A stretch of DNA of 64,000 nt from Paenibacillus terrigena DSM 21567 (GCF_000374845.1 NZ_KB895412.1:248001-312000); one strand, 5' to 3'; counted from the first letter of the stretch, positions 52,143 to 61,365 are shown. The notes: generated by a model from the letters alone, not told the origin. Program-made: numbers and translations.

Positions 52143-53018
52143 ATGAAGAAAAGCTCGCAAATAAATCGCTTGGATTGGGGTTTTGCTCTATTCATCGGGT
52201 TAATCCTGGTACAAGATTTGTTTATTGGTATGAAGGTCTATTGGGATCAATCGTTCACCATGCTGGAGCTTGTCTTGTGCTTAACAGCGGTGGTCGCCTA
52301 TTTGATTGGCTTTTGCCTGCCTGCAGGTATATCTGTTGTGTGTATTTTCATTTTTATGGTGAGTTATTTTGTATGGATCGCTACGGTTGCGCCTATTAGT
52401 CTATTAACGATCTCATCTCTGGTATGGATTCCAGCGAATACGGCGGTTGCTTCGTTCATCCGAACCAAGTTCATCCGCTCGAAGCGAATGATGGAGAGGC
52501 TTGACGCGCTGAAGGATGTGAATCCGCAGATTGATTTATATACGGAGTTGGAGAATAAGGCAACTTTCGCGAGTACGCTTGTGAAGCAGTCGAGTCTAGC
52601 GAATCGCTATGCGAAGCAGTACAGCTTCTCTATGGCCTTGTTCCAGATCGAGTTCCGTCCACTGGTATTGGAATCTCTGGGATCGGAAGGATATGGGCAG
52701 TTGCTTCTCAACATATCGCAGACGATTCAACAGCAGATTCGCTACGAGGATTACAAATTCAGCATCGGTGACGGCCAGTTTGTCATTCTGTGTCCGATGA
52801 CCGACCAAGACCATTTCTACCGCGTTACAGATCGCATCAAGCAGGCGATTACGGCTATTCCGCTCGTGGACAAGAAAGGGCAGACACTGACGCTCATTGT
52901 TCGCGCAGGTGCGATGTCCTTTAATCAAGCGGACCTTGCGAAGTATCAGCAGGTTGATGATGTCATTGCAATGTTGGTGCGGCGGACGGAGACGGATCTT
53001 GTCGGGGAGTATATTTAG
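52143..53018 (+). CDS. Degenerate-GGDEF membrane protein with intact c-di-GMP I-site (YdaK-like)
   Basis: A 291-residue protein with four membrane segments (about residues 13-105) and a cytoplasmic GGDEF fold. The catalytic signature is lost (GDGQF at 209-213 where GGDEF would be). The product-binding I-site RxxD is kept exactly five residues before it (RYED, 200-203). That is the design of B. subtilis YdaK, a c-di-GMP receptor rather than an enzyme. It starts an operon with a 51-residue membrane peptide and a glycosyltransferase. AAGGAGG precedes the ATG. Confidence 0.88.
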   Translation: MKKSSQINRLDWGFALFIGLILVQDLFIGMKVYWDQSFTMLELVLCLTAVVAYLIGFCLPAGISVVCIFIFMVSYFVWIATVAPISLLTISSLVWIPANTAVASFIRTKFIRSKRMMERLDALKDVNPQIDLYTELENKATFASTLVKQSSLANRYAKQYSFSMALFQIEFRPLVLESLGSEGYGQLLLNISQTIQQQIRYEDYKFSIGDGQFVILCPMTDQDHFYRVTDRIKQAITAIPLVDKKGQTLTLIVRAGAMSFNQADLAKYQQVDDVIAMLVRRTETDLVGEYI

Positions 53019-53031
53019 AGGAGGTTACGGA

Positions 53032-53187
53032 ATGCAGACCGCGATGGGTACGCATTGGTTCATCATTGTATGTATGGTTGTGACAGGTTTTTTTGCTGTG
53101 GCTGTCCTGGGATTGACGATCGTAACCCTCCGATTCCGGGCAAAGGTGATTCGGGATTTCGATCGGAGGAAATGGGATGATTGTTGA
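53032..53187 (+). CDS. Small single-pass membrane protein, 51 residues
   Basis: Reads from ATG 53032, seven bases after GAGGAGG, to TGA 53187, overlapping the glycosyltransferase start by 11 bp. One hydrophobic segment (WFIIVCMVVTGFFAVAVLGLTIVTL) is followed by a basic and mixed-charge tail (RFRAKVIRDFDRRKWDD). No family recognised. Its position between receptor and synthase suggests a small subunit of the synthase complex. Confidence 0.75.
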   Translation: MQTAMGTHWFIIVCMVVTGFFAVAVLGLTIVTLRFRAKVIRDFDRRKWDDC

Positions 53188-54475
53188 GGGCTTCTTGTTA
53201 TTCGCCATCGTCAGTATCTGGATTGCGGTATTTGAATCGGTCGTCATGATGTACGGGGCGATACGATTTATCCGTAGGGAACATCGGAATCCGAACGCCA
53301 TTCCGGCGGATATGGATCATTTCCCAACCGTGACCGTCATGGTGCCGGCGCATAATGAGGAGATTGTTATTGCAACCACGGTGGAGCATATACTAGGTTT
53401 GAATTATCCGCAGGAGAAGGTTCAGATCATTGTCATTGCAGATAATTGTACGGATGATACGGCAGGACGTTTACAGCGATTGAAGGCGAGACCGGCGTAT
53501 CAAGACCGTAATCTACAGATTATGGAGCGGGTCGGTACGGGCGGCAAATCCGGTGCACTCAATGATGCGCTCAAGCAAGCGACCGGGGAATGGATTTGTA
53601 TCTATGATGCGGATGCCGCGCCGGAGCGCAATGCACTGTTTTTCTTAGTGCAGAAAGCAATGGAGGAACCTGAGAAGTATGGCGCTGTCTTTGGCCGGAA
53701 TAAAGCGCGGAATCGGAATCATAATTTTCTGTCGAGCTGTATTAATTTAGAGTTGGTTACGATCCAACGGGTTCATCATACGGGGCTATGGGAGCTGTTC
53801 AAGCTCGGGACGATTCCTGGCACGAACTTCATCGTTCGGACCGCGCTGATGCGAGAGATCGGCGGATGGGACGAAGATGCGATTACGGAGGATACGGCGG
53901 TATCCTTCGAAATTCTAACCCGAGGCCAGCTGATTGCGCTGGCGCCTAAAGCGGAAGCCTACCAGCAGGAGCCGGAGCAGCTCAGTGTCTATATGCGGCA
54001 GCGTGAGCGCTGGGCGAAGGGGAACTATCGCGTCGTCATGGATAATCTGCATCATCTATTCAATACGTCGAGCTGGCGGATTAAACTGCACGTGCTCTAT
54101 TATGCAGCGAGCTATTTCTGGTTCATGATCGCACTGATCATATCGGATATTATTTTCGTAGTGAATATCGTGTATCAGATCATCGGGTTGTTCAATCCGG
54201 CGGTCGTCTCACCGTTTCAATTCACGAGTGACGTGTATATCTATTTGGTTATCGCGTGGGCGCTCATGTATTACATTTATGTGCTGCAGATCAATCTGGC
54301 CTTGGCGTCGGATATTGGACAGAGCAACACACGTAATTTTATTTTGTCCTGTGTATCGTATTTTACGTATGCACAGTTGTTCTTAGTCATTTCCCTCAAA
54401 GCGTTCTATTCCATGGTCGTGGACCGCATCAGTGGTCGACAGAACAAGTGGTATAAGACACAGCGGTTTGATTGA
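53177..54475 (+). CDS. Membrane glycosyltransferase family 2 (YdaM-like, processive type)
   Basis: A 432-residue enzyme with an N-terminal membrane segment, a GT2 domain and three or four C-terminal segments. Motifs of processive synthases: VMVPAHNEE, IVIADNCTDDTA, YDADAAPERNAL (DxD-like), GTNFIVRTALMREIGGWDEDAITEDTAVSFEI (base ED), and QRERWAKGN (the Q-x2-RW motif). This fits polymerisation and export of an exopolysaccharide, as in YdaM. No BcsB-like (YdaN) or YdaL homologue follows; the operon ends in a terminator. Confidence 0.92.
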   Translation: MIVEGFLLFAIVSIWIAVFESVVMMYGAIRFIRREHRNPNAIPADMDHFPTVTVMVPAHNEEIVIATTVEHILGLNYPQEKVQIIVIADNCTDDTAGRLQRLKARPAYQDRNLQIMERVGTGGKSGALNDALKQATGEWICIYDADAAPERNALFFLVQKAMEEPEKYGAVFGRNKARNRNHNFLSSCINLELVTIQRVHHTGLWELFKLGTIPGTNFIVRTALMREIGGWDEDAITEDTAVSFEILTRGQLIALAPKAEAYQQEPEQLSVYMRQRERWAKGNYRVVMDNLHHLFNTSSWRIKLHVLYYAASYFWFMIALIISDIIFVVNIVYQIIGLFNPAVVSPFQFTSDVYIYLVIAWALMYYIYVLQINLALASDIGQSNTRNFILSCVSYFTYAQLFLVISLKAFYSMVVDRISGRQNKWYKTQRFD

Positions 54476-54485
54476 AGAAGATCAG

Positions 54486-54511
54486 GCAGACCTTACGGGG
54501 TCTGCTTTTTT
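54486..54511 (+). terminator. Terminator of the YdaK/M-like operon
   Basis: GCAGACC (54486-54492) pairs with GGTCTGC (54499-54505), followed by TTTTTTG. Confidence 0.9.
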
Positions 54512-54682
54512 GCGTTCACTGATGCATTCATGACGAGGTAACTCCAGCCTATGCGTCACATGCAGAATAGAACTGTTCGGGGGCTATCCGTTCTCAATAC
54601 GAGCTGGTTTGGCTGGTAAAGGGGTTACTAATCGTCAACTTCGGTGATACAATTTGGTTAACATATGGGAAGAGGTGAGGCA

Positions 54683-55102
54683 TTGCGTATTCAACTGAGA
54701 GGACACCATCTATTCTGCCTGCTTGGATACCGGGGAAAAGGCTATTCGGAGGGGTTCTGCGCGAACATGACCGAAATCTATGAGACATTGCGCATGAAGC
54801 CGGAGACGATGATTGAGATTGTCTCGGGGCTGGATGCGATCTGTGCCGCGTTCCCTTCGGATCAGCCTTCGCATTGTCACAACCGCACGGTGTACCACAA
54901 AGATCAAGAGATTCTAGAACGGGTCTTGATGAAGATTGGAGAAAGTGCAAGCTGGGCGGAGATTTGTGAGGCTGTTGCGAGAAACGTCATGCCGGAAGAT
55001 ATTAACCAGATTTGCTCGGATTGCATTTGGCATCCGCTTGGCGTATGTCAGGAAGGGATTGCTCATATTCGCCGCAGCAGGGAGCTTCGGGAGCTACCGT
55101 AG
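54683..55102 (+). CDS. DUF1284 protein
   Basis: About 139 residues of the DUF1284 family: LRGHHLFCLLGYRGKGYSEGFCANMTEIYETLR at the start, CAAFPSDQPSHCHNRTVYHKDQEILERVL in the middle and DINQICSDCIWHPLGVC near the end. Six or more conserved cysteines and histidines suggest a metal or Fe-S site; function unknown. TTG 54683 follows GAGGTGAGG closely and is preferred over ATG 54665, which lacks a ribosome site. Appears to be monocistronic. Confidence 0.85.
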   Translation: MRIQLRGHHLFCLLGYRGKGYSEGFCANMTEIYETLRMKPETMIEIVSGLDAICAAFPSDQPSHCHNRTVYHKDQEILERVLMKIGESASWAEICEAVARNVMPEDINQICSDCIWHPLGVCQEGIAHIRRSRELRELP

Positions 55103-55210
55103 GGATGATCATCCATTCGAGGGTTCAAAAAGCACGTACCGCGATCGCTGGTAGAAATGATATAGTAGAGATAGCGAATTTCAACTAGACAATAAAGGAT
55201 GTTGCAAAAT

Positions 55211-56029
55211 ATGGCTTATAAAATGATTGTACTGGATTTAGACGACACCTTGCTTCGTGACGATCAGACGATCTCGCCTCGGACGAAGGAAGCGTTAATG
55301 CGTGCACAGGCAGAGGGTGTGAAGGTGGTGCTTGCTTCAGGTCGCCCGACGTATGGCATAGTCGGCATCGCGAAGGAGCTGGAGCTTGAGAAGTTTGGCA
55401 GTTTCATTCTATCTTTCAACGGTGCGAAGATTATCAACTGCAAGACCGGCGAGGAACTATTCAGCAGCACCTTGTCTGTGGACACCGCCCATGAGTTGTA
55501 TGCGAAGAGTCAAGAGGAGAACGTGTCGATCTTAACTTATCTTGGCGACCAGATTATCACGCAATGGAAGAATGAGTATACAGAGGTTGAGTCGGGTCTA
55601 ACAGGTATGAGCATTCGCGAGGTGGATAGCTTCGTGCAGACGGTTGATGTACCGGTTGTGAAATCGCTCATGGTTGCTGCGCCAGAACGGCTCATCGAGG
55701 TGGAGAAGAAGCTGAAGCAGCAGTATGCGGGCAAGCTGAACGTGATGCGCTCGAAGCCGTTTTTCCTCGAATTCACTGAAGTGGGTGTGGATAAAGGGAC
55801 AAGCCTGCATCACCTCATTCAGAAGCTTGGTATTGCGCAAGCCGAAGTAATCGCGATGGGCGACAGCTACAATGATGTTGCGATGATTGAGTTCGCAGGC
55901 CTCGGCGTCGCGATGGGGAATGCGCCTGATGATATTAAGGCATTGGCCGATTATGTGACCGATACGAACATGAATGATGGCGTCGCGAAGGTGGTAGAGA
56001 AGTTCGTATTGACCCCTCAGCACGCCTAA
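55211..56029 (+). CDS. Cof-type HAD-IIB phosphatase
   Basis: A 272-residue HAD phosphatase: motif I VLDLDDTLLRDD, motif II VVLASGRPTYG, motif III/IV GTSLHHLIQKLGIAQAEVIAMGDSYNDVAMIEFAGLGVAMGNA. The IIB cap lies between. Such enzymes dephosphorylate sugar phosphates, pyridoxal phosphate or flavin precursors in the cytosol. ATG 55211 fits AAAGG better than ATG 55199. Single gene. Confidence 0.94.
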   Translation: MAYKMIVLDLDDTLLRDDQTISPRTKEALMRAQAEGVKVVLASGRPTYGIVGIAKELELEKFGSFILSFNGAKIINCKTGEELFSSTLSVDTAHELYAKSQEENVSILTYLGDQIITQWKNEYTEVESGLTGMSIREVDSFVQTVDVPVVKSLMVAAPERLIEVEKKLKQQYAGKLNVMRSKPFFLEFTEVGVDKGTSLHHLIQKLGIAQAEVIAMGDSYNDVAMIEFAGLGVAMGNAPDDIKALADYVTDTNMNDGVAKVVEKFVLTPQHA

Positions 56030-56167
56030 TCGATTGGCTAGGAATTGGATGACGCGTATTTCCGCCAAGGAAATGCGCGTCTTTTGGTTCGGGTACGAAG
56101 ATGAATATGGTATAATTGGAAAATGTGTTTTCCGGATACGATTATTTCATGAAAGGCAGGTGAATGC

Positions 56168-57295
56168 ATGCTTGATGCGTACGTATTTCCAATCTCTTAT
56201 GCGTTCCTAACGTTTCCGATCGCGGCATTATTGTTCACGTTGCCGTTCTTAATTGTGCAATATCGCAGGCATGGCTATATTCATAAGTTTAGAGCTTTGG
56301 TCCTTTATTTGCTTCTTCTCTACTTAATGAATGCCTTCTATTTGATTATTCTACCGCTGCCGGCATCTATTCATAATTTGCCTCCGAAGGCAGCTACCTA
56401 TTTCCAGACGATTCCGTTCAATTTCGTGGAGGACATCGCAAGGGAAACCTCTGCGAAGCTAGGGAGTCCTTCTACTTATGTGCATCTATTGAAAGAACGA
56501 GCTTTCCTCCAAGTGCTGTTCAATGTGCTGCTCCTCGTACCGTTTGGGATGTTCCTGCGTTACTATTTCCGCGCTGGATGGGTGAAATGTCTTGTGATGT
56601 CCTTCGGGTTATCGTTTTTCTTCGAGATTACGCAAGTGTCGGGCATCTATGGCATCTATGATTATCCGTATCGGCTGTTCGATGTAGATGATCTGATAGC
56701 CAACACGTTTGGAGGTATGGTCGGGTTTGTCCTGGCGGAGTGGGTATCGAAGCTGCTGCCACGCATGGATCGACTGGATGCAGGCGTAGATTTAACGACC
56801 AAGCGTGTGTCTTATACGCGCCGGGGCATTGCTTTCTGTTTCGATTGGTGCATCGCTTTCCCGATCTCTGCTATTCTGGCGGTGGCAGGGCTTTCTATTT
56901 CGTATGTGATTGTGGTTGTTCTTTATTTTATTGTGCTGCCGTATTTGACGAATGGCCGGACCTTAGGTAAGTGGATCGTGCGAATTCATTTGAAAGGAAA
57001 AGGAGATCGCATAGGGCTGAAGGAGCTCGTGATTCGATACGGACTGCTATATGTTCTAATCGGTGGGCTAAATGTGCTGTTTGTCTTTCATGTACAGGAT
57101 ATGCCAAATATCTTCGGTATGTTATACGGTTTTGGGTTATTTATCATGGATATATGGTTCGGGATCCACTGCCTCCGGTGCTTATTCAATCGGAACCGAG
57201 AGTTGTTCTATGAGAGGAAGAGCGGCACGAAGCATGTGATTTCCATATATCCAACGAAACTTGGCAACCAAGAGGACGAGGTGAAGGAATCGTGA
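56168..57295 (+). CDS. VanZ-RDD fusion membrane protein
   Basis: A 375-residue membrane protein with about ten segments. Residues 40-200 form a VanZ domain (YLLLLYLMNAFYLIILPLP, NVLLLVPFGMFLRYYFR, FFFEITQVSGIYGIYDYPYRLFDVDDLIANTFGGMVGFVL). Residues 220-350 form an RDD domain (RRGIAFCFDWCIAFPISAILAVAG, NGRTLGKWIVRIHLKG). VanZ-type proteins are linked to low-level glycopeptide tolerance; the RDD part is of unknown role. It overlaps the MazG gene by 4 bp. Confidence 0.9.
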   Translation: MLDAYVFPISYAFLTFPIAALLFTLPFLIVQYRRHGYIHKFRALVLYLLLLYLMNAFYLIILPLPASIHNLPPKAATYFQTIPFNFVEDIARETSAKLGSPSTYVHLLKERAFLQVLFNVLLLVPFGMFLRYYFRAGWVKCLVMSFGLSFFFEITQVSGIYGIYDYPYRLFDVDDLIANTFGGMVGFVLAEWVSKLLPRMDRLDAGVDLTTKRVSYTRRGIAFCFDWCIAFPISAILAVAGLSISYVIVVVLYFIVLPYLTNGRTLGKWIVRIHLKGKGDRIGLKELVIRYGLLYVLIGGLNVLFVFHVQDMPNIFGMLYGFGLFIMDIWFGIHCLRCLFNRNRELFYERKSGTKHVISIYPTKLGNQEDEVKES

Positions 57296-57621
57296 GTGAG
57301 AAAAGTGCAAACACACAGGCATGGATTCAGCAATTTTATCAGGACCGCGGATGGTCGAATTACGGTCCTTTTGAGCGCGTAGGCTTTCTAATGGAGGAAG
57401 TTGGTGAGACGGCGAGAGCGATTCGTGCGATCGAAATCGGCAGAGATCGGCCCGATGAATTGGAGCAGCCGTTGGATCGATTGCGGGAAGAACTGGTCGA
57501 GGAACTAGGAGATGTTCTAGGCAATGTGATTATTCTCGCGAACATGTATGATGTGTCGATTGAACATATTCTAGAAGTCCACAAGAGCAAATTAACGAAG
57601 AGATATCAGAGCGGAGTGTGA
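57292..57621 (+). CDS. MazG-like nucleotide pyrophosphohydrolase
   Basis: A 109-residue all-alpha NTP pyrophosphatase: VGFLMEEVGETARAIRAIE and LREELVEELGDVLGNVIILANMYDV give the two acidic EExxE/ExxD motifs binding Mg. Such proteins clean up abnormal nucleotides. GTG 57292 overlaps the VanZ-RDD stop, and the LOG gene starts six bases later, so the three form one transcript. Confidence 0.92.
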   Translation: MSEKSANTQAWIQQFYQDRGWSNYGPFERVGFLMEEVGETARAIRAIEIGRDRPDELEQPLDRLREELVEELGDVLGNVIILANMYDVSIEHILEVHKSKLTKRYQSGV

Positions 57622-57627
57622 GAATCG

Positions 57628-58209
57628 ATGAGAAAAATTTGTGTTTTTGCAGGATCGAATGTTGGAACAAGCCCCGAATATGAGCAAAAGGCAGAAGAAC
57701 TAGGTCAATTACTCGCATCGAATAACATCGAGCTTATCTATGGTGGCTCCAAAATTGGCCTCATGGGACGGGTGGCAGATACCGTATTGGCTGCTGGCGG
57801 CCGTGCGGTGGGCGTCATGCCGCGGAATCTTTTTCGCGGGGAAATGGTGCATCCGAACTTAACCGAGCTGCATGAGGTTGATGGCATGCATGAACGGAAG
57901 GCGCTCATGTCTGAACTGGCTGACGGCTATATTGCTTTACCGGGCGGACTTGGTACGTATGAAGAGTTGTTCGAGGTGCTCAGCTGGTCGCAGCTCGGCA
58001 TTCACAAGAAGCCTGTCGGTGTGTTGAATGTTAATGGGTTCTACCAACCGATGGCAGATATGCTCGAGCGGACGGTGGAAGCAGGATTCATGCAGAGATC
58101 GAACCTGGGACTTGTCCTGGTCGAGGCAGAACCGCAAGATCTCCTTCGTCAAATGGTAAGCTACACGCCGCCTGTGCAGACGAACAAGTGGAGCGAGTTG
58201 AAATCATAG
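57628..58209 (+). CDS. LOG-family (TIGR00730) nucleotide phosphoribohydrolase
   Basis: A 193-residue Rossmann protein of the LOG/YvdD group: MRKICVFAGSNVGTSPEYEQKAEELG, LIYGGSKIGLMGRVADTVLAAGGRAVGVMP, and the active PGGLGTYEELFEVLSWSQLG with R98-type basic residue in MHERKALM. Relatives cleave AMP or cytokinin riboside monophosphates. It ends the VanZ-MazG operon; a terminator follows. Confidence 0.94.
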   Translation: MRKICVFAGSNVGTSPEYEQKAEELGQLLASNNIELIYGGSKIGLMGRVADTVLAAGGRAVGVMPRNLFRGEMVHPNLTELHEVDGMHERKALMSELADGYIALPGGLGTYEELFEVLSWSQLGIHKKPVGVLNVNGFYQPMADMLERTVEAGFMQRSNLGLVLVEAEPQDLLRQMVSYTPPVQTNKWSELKS

Positions 58210-58219
58210 CAACAGCGAG

Positions 58220-58248
58220 AATCCATCCTGAATAGGGATGGATTTTTG
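58220..58248 (+). terminator. Terminator after the VanZ-MazG-LOG operon
   Basis: AATCCATCC (58220-58228) pairs with GGATGGATT (58236-58244), then TTTG. Confidence 0.8.
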
Positions 58249-58374
58249 TTCGTTATGATCGCCAAATGCTGTTAATGGATACAAAATTCTGGATTATTCT
58301 ACCTGATCATGAGATGATTAACAGGTTGGTTGAAATGCTATTTGTATATTCTGAAGAGGAGTGGTTCAGGAAGT

Positions 58375-59811
58375 ATGAAGTCGACTTGGAAAGGTACTAG
58401 AATGTTCGTGGTTTTAACGTTCGTTGCACTCATGGTTCAGTTATTCATTCCTACTTACACCTATGCTGCAGGAACGGCATCCGATCGGTACGATGTTGTG
58501 GTCGTTGGCAGTGAAATTCAAGGGGTTCTTTTAGCCAAATCTGCACGGAGTCTTGGACTGAACGTACTGATTCTGGACCCGCGCAATAAACCGGGCGGTG
58601 AGCTCGTGCAAGGGCAAATGATGGTGCTTGACGAGCCGAATGATAAGAAGAAGCGGAGTCTTGTCCAAGGGGAATTGAAACATCTATATGCCGGCTATAA
58701 GGCAGGTACGATCCGGACGGAAGAGGAGATTACACGGTATTATGAGAAGCTGCTTAGAGGAATCCCAATTCGCAGTGGAATTACGATAGAGTCGCTTGAT
58801 ATCGTGCCCTCTCCTTATAATAAGCAAGAGAAGTCCATTCAATCGTTAACGTATAGAGCGAAAGACGGGAGGACCTATACCGTTCAATCGAATTATTGGG
58901 TCGAAAATACGGACCATAACGCCTTAACAGGCAAATTGGATCTAAAGCGGATTCCAGGCATGGAGCAGATCTACAAAGGCAAAAAGCCAGATTATATGGC
59001 AGCGACGTTCATGTTGAAGTTCAAAAATGTGAATTGGAGAAAGCTGCACGCGGACATCCTGAAAGACTATCCGTTAACAAATCTGGAAGCTAAGTATGGC
59101 CCTAATACATATGTTGATTGGAAATTCGGGACGGGATTCAGCAATGTCACGAGTAAATACAAGCCGCAGGACTCGCAGCTGCTCTTGCGCGGGTTGAACA
59201 TTACCTATCAGAAGGATGGCTACGTTCTGATTAACTCGCTGTTGATTTTTGATGTGGACCCTGCAAATCCGAAATCGGTGGAATTGGCAGTGACAAAGGC
59301 GAAGGCCGAAGCGCCGCATATCCTGAAGTTCTTGCAGAAGAATATTCCGGGGTTCGCGAAGGCCGAGTTGAATGGCTTCCCGGATTACCTTTATATTCGA
59401 GATTATAATCGCTTCGAGACCGAATATGTGCTGCACGAGAACGATTTAACGAGCAGCCGGATGTTCTGGGATAATGTTAGTATCGGCGGCTATGGGATGG
59501 ATCTGCAGGGCACGAAGGCGATGCCGAAAGGCATTAATGTTGGAACCCCGGATCGCTACGGTCTGCCGCTGCGTTCCTTCGAGCTGGCTGCGTATGAGAA
59601 CGTCCTAGTCGTCGGCAAAAATATCGGCGCTACGATCAAAGCTTACGGCAGTGCACGAATTGTCCCGAATACCGCACTCGCTGCTCAGACGATTGGTATT
59701 ATCCTGGGCAAGGAATCGAAGCAGAAGCGTCTAAAGGCGCTGACGGAAGCCGATTTCAAGCGAATTCATCAATATCTGGAGAAGGATTTCCGTATTAAAC
59801 TTCAGAAGTAG
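58375..59811 (+). CDS. Exported FAD-dependent oxidoreductase-like protein
   Basis: A 478-residue protein. It has an N-terminal signal peptide (MKSTWKGTRMFVVLTFVALMVQLFIPTYTYAAG) and a dinucleotide-binding motif YDVVVVGSEIQGVLLAKSARSLGLNVLILDPR. The family's late FAD block reads SFELAAYENVLVVGKNIGATIKAYGSARIVPNTALAAQTIGIIL. The glycine motif is GSEIQG, where GxGxxG is usual. The PF12831-type pattern suggests a secreted or surface flavoprotein; substrate unknown. ATG 58375 follows a GAAGAGGAG/AGGAAG region; the extension from 58330 would spoil the signal peptide. Confidence 0.85.
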   Translation: MKSTWKGTRMFVVLTFVALMVQLFIPTYTYAAGTASDRYDVVVVGSEIQGVLLAKSARSLGLNVLILDPRNKPGGELVQGQMMVLDEPNDKKKRSLVQGELKHLYAGYKAGTIRTEEEITRYYEKLLRGIPIRSGITIESLDIVPSPYNKQEKSIQSLTYRAKDGRTYTVQSNYWVENTDHNALTGKLDLKRIPGMEQIYKGKKPDYMAATFMLKFKNVNWRKLHADILKDYPLTNLEAKYGPNTYVDWKFGTGFSNVTSKYKPQDSQLLLRGLNITYQKDGYVLINSLLIFDVDPANPKSVELAVTKAKAEAPHILKFLQKNIPGFAKAELNGFPDYLYIRDYNRFETEYVLHENDLTSSRMFWDNVSIGGYGMDLQGTKAMPKGINVGTPDRYGLPLRSFELAAYENVLVVGKNIGATIKAYGSARIVPNTALAAQTIGIILGKESKQKRLKALTEADFKRIHQYLEKDFRIKLQK

Positions 59812-59834
59812 AGACAGCAAGGGAGGAATATCCG

Positions 59835-60773
59835 GTGAAAATGGATCGATTGCTCGCGATGACGGTGCTCCTGCTGAATCGAGGACGTATCAGCGCGAAG
59901 GAGCTGGCGGAACGGTTCGAAGTGTCGACCAAGACGATCTATCGTGATATGGATACGTTATGCCAAGCAGGGATTCCGATTGCGGCGCATCAAGGTACTT
60001 CTGGCGGCTTCGAGATTATGGAACAGTTCACGATCTCCCGCCAATTTCTTACGCTGAGTGAGATCAATTCCATTATTCGTGCCGTACGAGGGGTGAATCA
60101 AGCCCTTGACGACAATACGTATGATCATCTGCTAGAGAAGGTTAGCTCCATGATCGGTCCGACGGATCGGTCGCAATCTGCCGGAGATCAGGATCCATTG
60201 ATCGTAGATCTAAATCCATGGGGACAGGGGCCTCATACGCGTCACAAAGTGAATGTAATTCGTCAAGCTATTGAGGAGAGACGGGTTGTCGCCTTCCGAT
60301 ATATGAACATGCATGGGGAAGAGAGTGAACGGGATGCCGAGCCTGCTTCGCTGATTCTCAAGGGCAATGTATGGTATCTGCAAGCGTATTGTCAGCTGCG
60401 CGGGGAGTTCCGCGTCTTCCGATTATCTCGCATTTATGATCTCACGCTTCAATCGCAAGCATTTGACCGTCGGGAGGCACCATCCATGGAAGGATATGCT
60501 TGGGAGTCTACGTGGAGCCGGGAAGAAGAGAAGACCATCACGCTAAGCTTCTCCCCGCAGGTACGCTATCGGGTGGAAGAGACGTTCGACCCCGGACAAG
60601 TGCTGATCGGCACAGACGGTTCTGTGCGGGTGGAAGGGTATTTCAGCGATGATGAATGGTTCTACGGCATGCTGCTGAGCTTCGGCCATCTTGTTCGCGT
60701 CGAGCAGCCGCCTTCTGTCGCGGAAGAAGTTGTCCGCCGGGCAAGGCAAATTATCGAGCGGTATTCGAACTAG
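59835..60773 (+). CDS. YafY-type HTH/WYL transcriptional regulator
   Basis: A 312-residue regulator: HTH_11 at residues 4-50 (LLAMTVLLLNRGRISAKELAERFEVSTKTIYRDMDTLCQAGIPIAAHQGTSGGFEIME), WYL at about 145-205 (RRVVAFRYMNMHGEESERDAEPASLILKGNVWYLQAYCQLRGEFRVFRLSRI) and a WCX tail. The GyrI-like gene 66 bp downstream is the likely partner, an arrangement common for this group. Confidence 0.93.
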   Translation: MKMDRLLAMTVLLLNRGRISAKELAERFEVSTKTIYRDMDTLCQAGIPIAAHQGTSGGFEIMEQFTISRQFLTLSEINSIIRAVRGVNQALDDNTYDHLLEKVSSMIGPTDRSQSAGDQDPLIVDLNPWGQGPHTRHKVNVIRQAIEERRVVAFRYMNMHGEESERDAEPASLILKGNVWYLQAYCQLRGEFRVFRLSRIYDLTLQSQAFDRREAPSMEGYAWESTWSREEEKTITLSFSPQVRYRVEETFDPGQVLIGTDGSVRVEGYFSDDEWFYGMLLSFGHLVRVEQPPSVAEEVVRRARQIIERYSN

Positions 60774-60839
60774 ACAGGTAGCTGTCCAATTTTCCTAGGT
60801 ACAATAAAGGTATTAACTGATGGAAATGAGGAAATTGTT

Positions 60840-61322
60840 ATGAACCAACGTATTGAAATCCAGCGCCCGGCCTTCGATCTGATCGGGATTAGCGCACGAA
60901 CGACGAATGCAGCGGAAGCGGGACCGGACGGGCTCATTCCGAAATTGTGGGAGACCTACTTCCAATCGTCAATCCTATCACAGGTCCAATCGAACAACTC
61001 TGAGCTGCTGTACGCGTTATATACCGACTATGAGAGTGATGCGTCAGGTGCGTATACGTTGCTGCTTGGCCATGAGAAGGGCGACGGCGCTATGCTGCCT
61101 GAGGGACTATGTGAAGCGCATGTTCCTGCTGCCAAGTATATGATATTCACGACCCAACCGGGTCCTTTCCATGAAGTCGTACCCGCAGCATGGCAGGAAA
61201 TCTGGGCATTCTTCCAGACTTCAGAGATCACACGGACCTATACCGGTGATTTCGAGCTGTATCGAACCGCGCAATTCGATCCGAATCATGCGGTTGTCGA
61301 GATTTATATCGCCGTCCATTAA
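60840..61322 (+). CDS. GyrI-like small-molecule-binding protein
   Basis: A 160-residue stand-alone effector-binding domain of the AraC_E_bind/GyrI-like type (Cass2-like). IEIQRPAFDLIGISARTTNAAEAGPDGLIPKLWETYF is the first repeat. YALYTDYESDASGAYTLLLGHEKGD, AAKYMIFTTQPGPFHEVVPAAWQEIWAFFQ and FELYRTAQFDPNHAVVEIYIAVH complete the fold, with the conserved acidic residue in VVEIYI. Such proteins bind cationic drugs or gyrase inhibitors. It follows a WYL regulator, with a weak terminator-like repeat (GGGATGCCC) after it at 61334. Confidence 0.88.
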   Translation: MNQRIEIQRPAFDLIGISARTTNAAEAGPDGLIPKLWETYFQSSILSQVQSNNSELLYALYTDYESDASGAYTLLLGHEKGDGAMLPEGLCEAHVPAAKYMIFTTQPGPFHEVVPAAWQEIWAFFQTSEITRTYTGDFELYRTAQFDPNHAVVEIYIAVH

Positions 61323-61365
61323 GGATACTAAGGGATGCCCTACGTTTGTGGGCATCCCTTCGTTG

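Noticed and set aside
61334-61360. GGGATGCCC...GGGCATCCC repeat as a regulatory element
   Set aside because: It is a short hairpin with few T's between convergent genes, most simply a weak terminator.
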